From the NCBI RefSeq assembly GCF_014837235.1, contig NZ_JACYFT010000001.1, positions 819,688 through 883,687 of the forward strand: a DNA stretch of 64,000 nt, written 5' to 3'. The position numbers and the translations under genes are program-made. Positions 7,910 to 16,538 of the stretch are shown here, piece by piece; the stretch's first letter is position 1, and each line of letters begins with the position of its first letter. The notes beneath the pieces are model-generated. The model ran no database searches, was not told where the DNA came from, and saw only the letters and a list, made by a program, of their open reading frames with translations. Source of the DNA: Limnohabitans radicicola (lineage in GTDB: Bacteria; Pseudomonadota; Gammaproteobacteria; Burkholderiales; Burkholderiaceae_C).

Positions 7910-10900
7910 TCAGGCCTGTGAGCCGATGTTGGCAGTCGTGAAGGCGTCCAGACCAGCCTGTGTCGTGATGTTGGTCAGCTGACCAATCAGCACGGCAGTG
8001 CCGGAACCGTCCACACCAGCGTCCGCGTCATAGATGACGTGAGCAGTGTTGTCGGTGGTGTTGAAGTACACGGCCACGATATCCAGACCGTCAGTAGTGA
8101 TACGGCCAGCAATCGCTGTTTCTGCAGCTTCATCGGTTGCATAGCCAGCACCGGTCAACACCAGGATTTCTTCACTGCTGTCGACAGCAACGCTACCGAT
8201 TGCACCAACATACTCTGTACCACCGGCCAGGCCGAGATCTGAAATGTCAAAGCGCAGTTCGTCGCCACCTGCACCGCCAGTGAAGTCGGTGATGATGTCG
8301 CGGTTGGCGGTCAACACCTGGTTCATGATCACGATGTCAGCACCTGCACCTGTGGTGATGGTGTCAATGCCTGTACCAGCTGTGATGGTGTCGGCACCAG
8401 CACCTGCGCTGATGGTGTCAGCGCCAGCGTTGCCGTTCAGTGTGTCGGCACCGCCCAGACCCATGATGACATCCGCACCAGACGAACCTGTGATGGTCGA
8501 ACCAGCAGCCAGAGCCAAGCCAACGAAGTCGGACTGGGCCAGGTCGGTGATGCCATCGAGCTTGATGGTGATGTCGTTTGTGTCCAGAACGTTGTCGCTG
8601 TTCAGGTTGATGTACAGGGTGCTGGTGGATGTGTCGAGCACAGCTTCAGGTGTAGAACCTGTCAGCGATGTCAGAACAGCACCGTAACCATTGGCTTCAC
8701 CCAGATAGGTGATCGAAGTGCCATCCAGACCGATCTTGTCGGTACCAGCCACGAAGTCTGTGATGGTGTCCTGGTTCACACCGTTGGAGTTCGTAGGGCT
8801 GGCCACGATGTAACCGAACACGTCAGCGCCTGTACCGCCGGTCAGGTTGTCAGCGCCACCCAAACCATAGGCGATGTCGTCACCGGTACCACCGTTGATG
8901 ATGTCGCCCTTGGAGCCACCTGTCAGTGTGTCGTTGCCATCGTTGCCGTTCAAAGTGACGGCTGCGGTTGCAGCGCTAGAGGCATTGATGGAGTCGTTGC
9001 CAGCACCACCAGACAATGTGGCTGCAGCCGCCAGGTTGGCTGTTGCAAATGTCACAGCACCTTTGGTCACGCCGGAAGCGTCAAAGGATGTCAATGCTGT
9101 ACCAGCGAAAGTGCCGATGGTCAGGCCAGCATCACCTGCCACAGTGATGGCCTTGGCGTTGGCGTCGGTCAGCGTGGTCACGATGTGGGCAATACCTGTG
9201 GCTGTGGTGGCCGAGTCATCGGTGGCGAAGTTGACGGTTTCGAAGCCTGTCAGTGTCAAGCCAGTCACTGTCTTGGCAGTGGAGGCGCTGACGCTGACGT
9301 TGGCCACGTCAGAGCTGCTGCCCACGGCCAGCGAAGCCAGCAAGGTGCCAGCGGTGCCGCTGTTGGCCACCAGAGTTACACCAGAAGCCACGTTGGTCAG
9401 CGACAGTGTGTTACCAGTGTCGACACCTGCCACTTTGATGTAGTTCAGGTTGTCCAGGTTGGCCAGATCAACGGTCTGGTCTGCATCGGCAGTGCCTGTC
9501 AGGCTCAGGCGCTCGAAGTTGCTGATCAGACCAGCAAATGTTGTGGATGAGCTCACAGTGACGGCAACAGTGTCGGCCAACACCAGGGTGTCGGTACCGG
9601 CTGCACCAGCATCCACAGAACCGCCAGCAGCGAATGCGCCACCGATGGTCACGGTGTCGTCGCCAGTGCCTGTTGTCACAGCTGCGGCGTGCGAGGCGGC
9701 CAGAGTGATGACGTCGTTGCCTGTACCACCTGTGTAGGCTGTAGCAGTACCCAGCGCAGAACCCAGAGTCAGGTTACCAGTGCTGGTGTTGGTGATCTGG
9801 GTTGCGGCAGTCAGTGTCTGGCCTGTCAAGGTCAGGTTGGCATTGCCAGAAACGTTCACTGCGGTTGCACCAGCAGCCACCAAGCTGTTGATGGTAGAAG
9901 CTGCAGTGCTGGAATTGACATTCAAGGTGGTGATGTCGGTGTCCAAGGTCACAGTGCCGGTGGTCGTCAAACCATTGACGTTCAGGGCTTGTGTGGTAGT
10001 AGTGGCCGTTGTCAAAGCACCTTGAGTGGCGGTCAGCGAAGTGCCGGTACCAGTCAGGTTGATGGTTGCCAGTGCGCCCGAGTTCAGGGTGGCGTTGCCA
10101 AAGCTGTTCAGCGTCACGGCAGTGATGGTGCCAGCTTTGGTGGCAGACGATGCATTCACATCGGTCACACCCACGTCACCGTTGGCCACACCGATAACGC
10201 CAATACCTGTGGTGTCGTCATCGACTTCAGTCACAGCTGCGTCTTGGGTCACGGTCACTGCAGTAGTCGCAGATGTACCGGTGATTGTCACTGCGCTCTG
10301 AGTCAGCGTGAAGTTGGAAGCATCATCAACAGCTGCTTTTGATTCAGCCGCCGTGATGCCACTGGCTTGCGTCACAGAGATGGTGGTGCCGCCCTTGACA
10401 GTGATGGCACCCAAAGTGACGTTGGCACCGTCTGTATAGTTGCCTGTGGAAGTCACGGTCACTGCGCCGCTGGGTGCAGTGGTGGTGCCGATGGTCACGG
10501 TACCGGTCGTCACATCGTTGCCAGTGAACGCGACAGTGGTGCCACCGTTCACGGTAGCGTTGTTGCCAGCTTGGGCGTTCGAAGTAGCCACCACAGCACC
10601 AGCCGAACCGCTGGCTGTCAGAGCGCCACCTTTGGTGGTCACAGTTTGAGAGAGGCCGTGCGAGACTGTCAAACCGCCGCCAGCATTGGAAGCTGTCAAA
10701 GCGGTTGTATCGGCCACAGTCAGGGTTTGCACAGCGCCCTTCACGCTGAAGTTTGCAGCAGTCAAACCTGCCCAGGTAGAAACATCTGCCGCGTTACCGC
10801 TCAGTGTGTTTGTGGTTTGCACGTTGACGGTTTCAATGCTTTTAACGGAAGTCGGAAGCGAAACATCAACGGTACCACCGGCGGAGTCGGTGATGTTCAA

Positions 10901-11602
10901 AGTGTCGTTGCCTGCACCACCATCCAGCGCATCAAGCCCCGACAGAGTGTGAGCTGTGTTGATGACGTCGTAGTTGGAGCTGAATGTGTCATTGCCTGCA
11001 CCACCGGTAACTTGGTCGACGCCGATTGTGAGTGTGAAAGTCTGGTTAGCTGGAGCTGGAGCTGGGTTCAGCACGGCAGCGATGTCAGCTGCAGCAGCGC
11101 TGGAAGCGGCTGTCACGTTAGCCAGAACAGCTTTCAGAGCAGCCAGGCTAGGCGTAGCTTCTGCGCCACCCAGCATGGTTTCTGTGTAGTACTTGGCGTA
11201 AGCCACTTTGTTGGCCAACAGGGTGGCTGTGCCGCCCCATGTGGCGTCGCCTGTCAGGCTGGCCAGGTTGTTGAAGATGTTGTACACAACATCGCCGCGG
11301 CTCAGACCAGCGGTCAATGCAGCTTCAACTTGTGTCTTGGCAGCAGTTTTGGCAGCGTCAGTGGCAGATGCGCCAACAACGTTGTCGATCAGGTTGGAGG
11401 CGAACTGAGCGTTCGTCAGGAAAGCAGGGTAAGTGCTGGTGAATTCGGTCTTGGTGGTGAACGCGTTCACGATGTCCTTGACGGACATGCCGGACTCAGA
11501 AGCTGCGTACAGCTGGTTCATGTACGTCACGCCAGGGGCGGCGTTGAATGCGATTGCAAAGAAGCGATACAGATCGGTCTGTGTCGAAAGTGTCAAAGCC
11601 AT
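7910..11602 (-). CDS. RTX / S-layer-like secreted surface protein
   Basis: 1230 residues, with AGGAG 8-9 bases before the ATG. There is no signal peptide. The first 190 residues are helical with aromatic and Ala-rich segments, like the anchoring N-terminus of RTX S-layer proteins such as Caulobacter RsaA. A very long Thr/Ala/Ser/Gly/Val-rich beta region follows, almost without Lys or Cys. Clusters of Ca-binding G-G-x-G-x-D nonapeptides lie near residues 205-235, 865-925 and 1035-1090. The C-terminus is acidic, as in type I secretion substrates. Probable role: Ca-dependent surface layer or adhesin exported by an ABC/MFP/TolC system. No such exporter is in the window. Own promoter, CRP-type site and strong terminator suggest a highly expressed monocistronic gene. 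Confidence 0.85.
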   Translation of the reverse strand: MALTLSTQTDLYRFFAIAFNAAPGVTYMNQLYAASESGMSVKDIVNAFTTKTEFTSTYPAFLTNAQFASNLIDNVVGASATDAAKTAAKTQVEAALTAGLSRGDVVYNIFNNLASLTGDATWGGTATLLANKVAYAKYYTETMLGGAEATPSLAALKAVLANVTAASSAAAADIAAVLNPAPAPANQTFTLTIGVDQVTGGAGNDTFSSNYDVINTAHTLSGLDALDGGAGNDTLNITDSAGGTVDVSLPTSVKSIETVNVQTTNTLSGNAADVSTWAGLTAANFSVKGAVQTLTVADTTALTASNAGGGLTVSHGLSQTVTTKGGALTASGSAGAVVATSNAQAGNNATVNGGTTVAFTGNDVTTGTVTIGTTTAPSGAVTVTSTGNYTDGANVTLGAITVKGGTTISVTQASGITAAESKAAVDDASNFTLTQSAVTITGTSATTAVTVTQDAAVTEVDDDTTGIGVIGVANGDVGVTDVNASSATKAGTITAVTLNSFGNATLNSGALATINLTGTGTSLTATQGALTTATTTTQALNVNGLTTTGTVTLDTDITTLNVNSSTAASTINSLVAAGATAVNVSGNANLTLTGQTLTAATQITNTSTGNLTLGSALGTATAYTGGTGNDVITLAASHAAAVTTGTGDDTVTIGGAFAAGGSVDAGAAGTDTLVLADTVAVTVSSSTTFAGLISNFERLSLTGTADADQTVDLANLDNLNYIKVAGVDTGNTLSLTNVASGVTLVANSGTAGTLLASLAVGSSSDVANVSVSASTAKTVTGLTLTGFETVNFATDDSATTATGIAHIVTTLTDANAKAITVAGDAGLTIGTFAGTALTSFDASGVTKGAVTFATANLAAAATLSGGAGNDSINASSAATAAVTLNGNDGNDTLTGGSKGDIINGGTGDDIAYGLGGADNLTGGTGADVFGYIVASPTNSNGVNQDTITDFVAGTDKIGLDGTSITYLGEANGYGAVLTSLTGSTPEAVLDTSTSTLYINLNSDNVLDTNDITIKLDGITDLAQSDFVGLALAAGSTITGSSGADVIMGLGGADTLNGNAGADTISAGAGADTITAGTGIDTITTGAGADIVIMNQVLTANRDIITDFTGGAGGDELRFDISDLGLAGGTEYVGAIGSVAVDSSEEILVLTGAGYATDEAAETAIAGRITTDGLDIVAVYFNTTDNTAHVIYDADAGVDGSGTAVLIGQLTNITTQAGLDAFTTANIGSQA

Positions 11603-11644
11603 GAAAGCTCTCCTGTTGATAAAAAGAATGCCCTTTTACGGGGA

Positions 11645-11695
11645 CGAAGCGATTCTAAACACAGTCTGGGCATAAAACGTGTGATTTGCATCACA
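11645..11695 (-). promoter_or_regulatory. CRP-type operator and promoter of the S-layer-like gene
   Basis: TGTGA-N6-TCACA, a perfect match to the CRP consensus half-sites, lies at 11680-11695. A -10-like TAGAAT (minus strand) lies at 11657-11652, with a likely start near 11645. The palindrome is centred about 42 bp upstream of that start, the spacing of a class II CRP-activated promoter, and no good -35 is present, as expected for such promoters. A Crp/Fnr-family regulator with an R-E-x-I-x-R recognition helix is encoded at 16539. Which regulator binds is inference. Confidence 0.65.
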
Positions 11696-11708
11696 TGTTT
11701 TCCCAGAT

Positions 11709-13022
11709 CTAACGCCAGTTTTGCACGATGCTCAACTGCGCGCCAAGCTCATTGTAGTTAAAAAGTTCAAGGTTACTTCGCCTTTCGCCGCTAAATACGC
11801 GCCAAATAAGGACTTTTTCACTTTTTAAAGTAACCTGTTGCTCGAATGCGACATAAGCAGTTGTCAAATGACGTTTGGCACCGTTTTGCAACAGGGTGCT
11901 GTACGAATAGGTGTCTTGCTGGTGCGTGAGTTGTGCCAAAAGTTTGCGTCCATCACCCAAGCCATGCTCGGCACTGAGTCCAGCACGCCAGTAGCCTTGT
12001 GGCCCCACTGTGCTGTTGCTGTGCTCAAGGGCTGCTTGCCAGTCAGTGCCCCACAGGCGCGGCTGGTTGTGCTCAGCGCGGACCACAACGCCGCGGTCGT
12101 TGGTGCTGTACTCCTCGTAGTGCGACAGGCTCAGTCGCTGCGCACCCCACACCGTGGTCAGGCCAGCCATGGCGCGGTGCTGGCCGTCCAGACCGCGTTG
12201 GGCTTGGGCATAGGCCAACACGGGGGTGAGTTGGGCAGGCTGGAGGGCATCGGGCAGCCATTGGACCAAGGGCAGCCGCCCCCACAGCACGGCGCGGGCT
12301 GCCGTGGTGGTGCCTGACACGTCTGCGTGCTGCACCGCCAGTTCAGCGCCATGGGTTTCGGTGGTGCGTGACAGTGTGACCCCAGCCAGGGCGCCCGACT
12401 GGGCGGTCTGGTTCAGTGGCAGGCTCAACGGGCCGTCCGGCAAGGTGATGGTGATGGCCCCAGACGATGTGCGCGCCAGTGGGTTGCTGGAAGCCGTGAG
12501 ACTGGCTTCGCCGCGCCAGGTGGCAGCAGCAAGCGCATCACCGGGAACTTGCGCAGTCGTGCCCAGCGCAGCCGCCGCCAGACGGGCTGCCGCATCGCGG
12601 GTGTCGATCGCGTAAGGGTTGGCCACAGTGGGAGGGCCTTTTTTAATCTGCGCTTTGAGCTCACGCAAGGCTCGTGCGTGCTCAGGCTCGATGCGAGGAT
12701 CATCAAGCAGGCTTTGCACCAATGCTTGCGCGCCGTCAGTGTGCCCGCGCCTGGCCATGAGCAGGGCCAGCTCAATGCGCGCTTCTGCTTGTTCAGGGTG
12801 GAGCATGAGCACGCGCTCAAGCAATATTTCTGCACGGTCGTAGCGGCGGCTGCTGATTTCAGTCCGCGCTTGCTCAAAAGCCTGTAGCGCTTCGAGTTCG
12901 GGTTGCAACTGTGCGGCGTGACCGTCATTGACGATCGATGCACCCAAAATGCAAGCCAGGCCCAACAGCCATGCCGCAAGGCCATGGCGTGGGTGTGCAG
13001 ACAGTAGTCGGTGGAGCCGCAT
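11709..13022 (-). CDS. TPR + outer-membrane beta-barrel protein, DUF560/Slam-like (candidate T11SS pore)
   Basis: 437 residues from ATG 13022. The frame stays open further upstream, but that part overlaps the CHASE2 gene and lacks coding character. A signal-peptide-like hydrophobic stretch ends near residue 35 at H-A-A. Residues about 40-125 form TPR-like helices. From about residue 155 to the end come alternating beta strands rich in aromatic residues, finishing in a strand with N-W-R. A periplasmic TPR domain followed by a C-terminal barrel of about 280 residues is the layout of surface lipoprotein assembly modifiers (Slam, DUF560). It is the last gene of a FecR-CHASE2-barrel operon. The similarity is architectural; I could not align it to a reference, and the ribosome site is weak. 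Confidence 0.65.
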   Translation of the reverse strand: MRLHRLLSAHPRHGLAAWLLGLACILGASIVNDGHAAQLQPELEALQAFEQARTEISSRRYDRAEILLERVLMLHPEQAEARIELALLMARRGHTDGAQALVQSLLDDPRIEPEHARALRELKAQIKKGPPTVANPYAIDTRDAAARLAAAALGTTAQVPGDALAAATWRGEASLTASSNPLARTSSGAITITLPDGPLSLPLNQTAQSGALAGVTLSRTTETHGAELAVQHADVSGTTTAARAVLWGRLPLVQWLPDALQPAQLTPVLAYAQAQRGLDGQHRAMAGLTTVWGAQRLSLSHYEEYSTNDRGVVVRAEHNQPRLWGTDWQAALEHSNSTVGPQGYWRAGLSAEHGLGDGRKLLAQLTHQQDTYSYSTLLQNGAKRHLTTAYVAFEQQVTLKSEKVLIWRVFSGERRSNLELFNYNELGAQLSIVQNWR

Positions 13023-13065
13023 GTGCCAAACGTGGGGGGGGATGTGCGCTGTCAGGTGGGCCAGC

Positions 13066-15006
13066 TCAGGGCTCGACCCTGAAAATGGTTTGCGGCGTGC
13101 GGCTTTCGGGCAGCAAAAACTGCCCCATGGGGTGCATGGAGATGCGCGGCGCAGATTGCGCTGCGCGCTGCCCCATGAGGATAGGACTGGCCAGCTCTTC
13201 GCACATGGGCAGCATGGCCAGTACGCTGTCGACAGCAGCGCCGAGCATGAGTGAGCGGCGGCTGGTGCGCGAACCTGCCACGGCCAGCAAAAAGTCACCG
13301 TGGTCGATGGCCATGCGCAGTCCAAGAGGCGATGTTTCTGTTTCGTTGGCAGAAAGCAGGTCGCCCAGCTCTGCCAGCAGGCCGCGCGCAGCCTGCACAG
13401 AAGATTGCACGGCGTCGTGGGCGCTTGCGGATGCATGCGCGCCATCGGCCGGTGAAGTGGACCAGCTCAGTAGCAGGGTGTCGCCCTGGACGTGTTCGAG
13501 CATGCCGCCTTGCCGGCGGGCATGGGTTTCAGCGAGCGAGGTGATGGCGTGCACCAGCGCCAGCGCCTTGAGGCTGCCCACGCCAGCGCTCCAGCGCTGC
13601 AGGCCACTCACGCGCACGGCCATGATGGTGCCCGCATCAGTGCGGCCAAGGCTTTCGCCACTGGGGTCCTGGCGCGCGATTTCACGGGCCAGATGGCTGG
13701 GCAGGAAACTTTCAAGGTGGTGGGTCAGTTGGTGTGTCCGGCGGCGCTGGGCATCCATGTGTAGAGCCGCCAACAAAACGGCCAGGCCTGCCAGACCCAG
13801 CGTGGGCGAGGCCACAGGCAGGATGTGACCCAGGCTGCCAGCGCTGCGGGCCAGCACGGCCAGACCCAGCGGGAGCAGCAAGACGAACAGCCCGCCAACC
13901 ACCAGCACGGTGCGGCGCGGGGCCCAGCGCTGGCAGGCCAGCAGGGTCAAGCCCAGCAGCAAGGTGAGCAAGCTCACGTAGGGCCAAGCGCTGGGAGGCA
14001 CAACACTCCAGCGGGAACCCAGCGCAGCCGACATGACTTCGGCATGCACACTCACGCCTGGAGCGTTGGGGTGGTAGGGGGTGCTGGCGGTGTCGACCAA
14101 GCCAAGTGCCGTGGCCCCCACGACGACCACTTTGCCCTGGATGAGTTGGGGGTCCACCGAGCCGTCAAGCAGCTTCAGAGCGCTGATGGCGGTCCATTGG
14201 TGGTGAGGGCGGCTGTAGGGCACGACGATGCGCGAATGCGCATCCAGCGCAAAGCGCATGGGGCCGCGCTGCAACCATTGGGCCGGCCCAAACAGGCTGT
14301 TGCCGGGGGTCAGTTGCCAAGCTTGGTCAGGGTAGAGGGTTTGGGCCGCCACCAATGTGAGCTGAGGATAGCGGGCTGCGCCCTGGCAAAACACGGCAGG
14401 CAGGCTGCGCAGGCCGCCGTCGGCGTCAGGGGTGGCGCTGAGGTGGCCTGTGCGGGCTGCAGGCAGGCTGTCGGCCACACCAAAGAAGCCTGTGATGGGC
14501 AAACTGGGGGTGCACAGGTCAGGAAAGTCGGGCGTACCGCGCAGTTGGCCCACCTGGGGTGGCGCATGGACTTGAGGGTCGGCGATGAGGACTTGGCCCA
14601 ACACCACATCGGTGCGCTGGCCGGATTTTTGTGGTGCGGCCAGCTCGGCGTTGAGGGCTTCATCGCCCGGGGCGGACTCCGGGAAGTACAGGTCCCAAGC
14701 TTGAACGGTAGCGCCGCGTTCACGCAGGCGCTTGGCCATGTCAGCCAGCACGGTACGTGGCCAGGGCCATGGGCCAATTTGCGCCAAACTGGGTTCATCG
14801 ATGTCGATGATGACCACATCTTGCGCACTGGGTGCCGCAGGGGTCAGCCTGCGGGTCATGAAGTCGTGGAGTTGGGCGTCTACCGCCGATGCTCCACCCC
14901 AGCCGCTAGCGGCCAGGCTTGCAAGCACCGCCAGCATGAGGGCACACGCCTGCAGCAGCAAGGGGCGCAGGGCGTGCCAGCGCCCACGGGGGATCAGCGC
15001 TTCCAA
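13066..15006 (-). CDS. CHASE2-domain membrane protein with degenerate class III cyclase domain
   Basis: 646 residues. One membrane segment near 14-33 is followed by a periplasmic CHASE2 sensor (about 45-320, with D-I-D-E-P-S-L near residue 70). Three membrane segments (about 335-420) lead to a cytoplasmic domain homologous to adenylate/guanylate cyclases. In that domain the first metal aspartate of the usual A-D-I-x-G-F motif is replaced: the sequence reads A-V-R-V-S-G-L. The second metal site, Q-G-D-T, remains, while the usual I-G-D-x-V-N-L-A-A-R substrate region reads L-G-A-A-V-D-S-V-L. It is therefore probably catalytically dead and may bind a nucleotide or partner instead. Its start overlaps the end of the FecR gene by 13 bp. 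Confidence 0.88.
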   Translation of the reverse strand: MEALIPRGRWHALRPLLLQACALMLAVLASLAASGWGGASAVDAQLHDFMTRRLTPAAPSAQDVVIIDIDEPSLAQIGPWPWPRTVLADMAKRLRERGATVQAWDLYFPESAPGDEALNAELAAPQKSGQRTDVVLGQVLIADPQVHAPPQVGQLRGTPDFPDLCTPSLPITGFFGVADSLPAARTGHLSATPDADGGLRSLPAVFCQGAARYPQLTLVAAQTLYPDQAWQLTPGNSLFGPAQWLQRGPMRFALDAHSRIVVPYSRPHHQWTAISALKLLDGSVDPQLIQGKVVVVGATALGLVDTASTPYHPNAPGVSVHAEVMSAALGSRWSVVPPSAWPYVSLLTLLLGLTLLACQRWAPRRTVLVVGGLFVLLLPLGLAVLARSAGSLGHILPVASPTLGLAGLAVLLAALHMDAQRRRTHQLTHHLESFLPSHLAREIARQDPSGESLGRTDAGTIMAVRVSGLQRWSAGVGSLKALALVHAITSLAETHARRQGGMLEHVQGDTLLLSWSTSPADGAHASASAHDAVQSSVQAARGLLAELGDLLSANETETSPLGLRMAIDHGDFLLAVAGSRTSRRSLMLGAAVDSVLAMLPMCEELASPILMGQRAAQSAPRISMHPMGQFLLPESRTPQTIFRVEP

Positions 15007-16463
15007 AGCGTGATGCCTCTGAAGGTTCCGGCTGCCACGTCCTTGTTGAACAGGTAGCCGGCTTCAGTGCCGTCACGGCTGAGGGCACCGGCTACGCGGT
15101 CGGTCGCGTTGGTGCCCACAAATACGCCTTCGTTGTTGATTTTGCCGCTGACATTGATCGCAGCAGCACCAGCGGCGGCGTGTTGCACACCCACGGTGGC
15201 TTTGAACAGTGCGTTGTCAAAGTCCACACCCAACGTGGCCGAGGTGACTTTGGCTGTGCTAATGCCACTGGTTTGAACCAGCACGGCTTCGGCACCTGCC
15301 AGACGGAAGTCGGCCTGGCCTTTGAGCGTGTCAGACATGGTGCCCGAGGGGTTGGCGCGCCACAGGGCGTATTCGAACATTTCGCCCACCGTCACGTGGC
15401 GACCTTGGCTGGCTTCGGCATAGGACGCCAACAGCTGCTGCGGCAGCGCGCTGGCGGTGCTGAAACGGCCCCAGACGAGTTGCTTGGGCAGCTCGGCCAC
15501 GATGATGCTGGGCTCAGGGGCAGGCGTCACGGGATTGACGGGCGCAATGGGCGCAACTGGAACGACCGGATTGACGGGCGCAATAGGCTCTGCAGGGGGC
15601 ACTGGGGCCACAGGAGAGACTGGCGTGACTGGGATTGAAGGCTCAGGTTTGGAGTTGTGAGCCAGCAGCTGGGCTTCGGCCTTGGTGTAGGCCGCGAAAA
15701 TGGTGCTGGTGACCAAGCGGGTGCCTTCGGGCAGCTGGGCTTCGGTACTTTCGATCAGACGCGCAGGCGCATTGGCCAGTGCATTGCTGCGGTTGGCGGG
15801 TGTGGTGGCGCGAGCGATGTCGATGCCGAAGATGCGTTCGAGTTCGCCCTGGCGGAATTCGCGCTGTTCAACATGGCCATCGGTGCTCAAGCGCACGTAT
15901 TTGAGGTTGGTGTCGGACGATGCCATGGCCACGGGCGCACAGTTGTTTTGTGCGCAACGATCGGCCGCAGGGGTCAGGACGATTTTGCCTTCGTGCACAA
16001 AAGCCTCGACGGCATCGCCTGCAGTTTTGGCCAGGAAGTCGGTACCGCGCACGCCAATGACAGCCACGGGAGTGTTGAGGCGGTAGCGCTCGGGCTGGGC
16101 ACGTGAACCATTACCGGAAATTTGACGCACAGTGCCTTTGACCAGTTCAAGTTCGATGCGGGTTTTGACGCCTGTGGGATCAATTTCGTAGTGGCGGATC
16201 AGCAGTTCAGAGTCGGCACGCAAGGAAATGCGCCCCTCGTCTGTGAAAACCAGGATGGCCACGCCGTCTGCGCCAGTGCGGATGCGGTCGCCCGCCATCA
16301 GGGCGGAGCCCACCAGCAGCTGTTCGGCCTGACCGGCTGGGCTGAGTTTTTTGGCTTCGCCAACAGACACGGCCACACGGGCGACCGGCGCAGTTTGCGC
16401 CCAGGCGTTGCCCAGAATCAGCGATGTCAGAAATGCGATTTTGAATATTATTTTGCCGACCAT
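14994..16463 (-). CDS. Exported FecR-domain protein with Pro-rich linker and TbpB-like C-terminal barrel
   Basis: 489 residues, with GGAG seven bases before the ATG. A type I signal peptide ends at A-W-A (about residue 22) and there is no lipobox. Residues about 45-150 are a FecR domain with the D-R-I-R-T and V-I-G-V-R-G-T-D motifs. Residues 273-318 are a linker of P-V-x-P and A-P-V-N-P repeats. The last 165 residues end in Gly-rich strands (G-V-F-V-G-T-N-A-T-D-R-V-A-G-A-L, then a final G-I-T-L-W-K-R). This resembles the C-terminal eight-stranded barrel of transferrin-binding protein B and other Slam substrates. First gene of the operon with CHASE2 and the DUF560-like barrel. FecR and signal peptide are firm; the TbpB-like barrel is inference from pattern. 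Confidence 0.85.
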   Translation of the reverse strand: MVGKIIFKIAFLTSLILGNAWAQTAPVARVAVSVGEAKKLSPAGQAEQLLVGSALMAGDRIRTGADGVAILVFTDEGRISLRADSELLIRHYEIDPTGVKTRIELELVKGTVRQISGNGSRAQPERYRLNTPVAVIGVRGTDFLAKTAGDAVEAFVHEGKIVLTPAADRCAQNNCAPVAMASSDTNLKYVRLSTDGHVEQREFRQGELERIFGIDIARATTPANRSNALANAPARLIESTEAQLPEGTRLVTSTIFAAYTKAEAQLLAHNSKPEPSIPVTPVSPVAPVPPAEPIAPVNPVVPVAPIAPVNPVTPAPEPSIIVAELPKQLVWGRFSTASALPQQLLASYAEASQGRHVTVGEMFEYALWRANPSGTMSDTLKGQADFRLAGAEAVLVQTSGISTAKVTSATLGVDFDNALFKATVGVQHAAAGAAAINVSGKINNEGVFVGTNATDRVAGALSRDGTEAGYLFNKDVAAGTFRGITLWKR

Positions 16464-16486
16464 GATTTACTCCAGCAGGGTTGTAT

Positions 16487-16514
16487 ATTATGCATTTTCT
16501 GTGCCACAAATCAA
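16487..16514 (-). promoter_or_regulatory. Possible sigma70 promoter of the FecR operon
   Basis: On the minus strand TTGATT (16514-16509) and CATAAT (16492-16487) are separated by 16 bp and end about 24 bp before the FecR start codon. It lies in the short AT-rich divergent region shared with the Crp/Fnr gene, so the two transcripts could be co-regulated. Confidence 0.4.
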
Positions 16515-16538
16515 TTCAATTCGCTGAAGGCTGGATAG

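Noticed and set aside
13023..13445. Upstream extension of the DUF560-like gene
   Set aside because: It overlaps the CHASE2 gene, is rich in Cys, Trp and Ser in a shadow-frame manner, and a signal-peptide start exists at 13022.
16493..16510. TGTG/CACA palindrome in the Crp/FecR divergent region as a CRP site
   Set aside because: The half-sites are one base apart, not six, so it does not fit the CRP consensus; autoregulation is possible but not shown.
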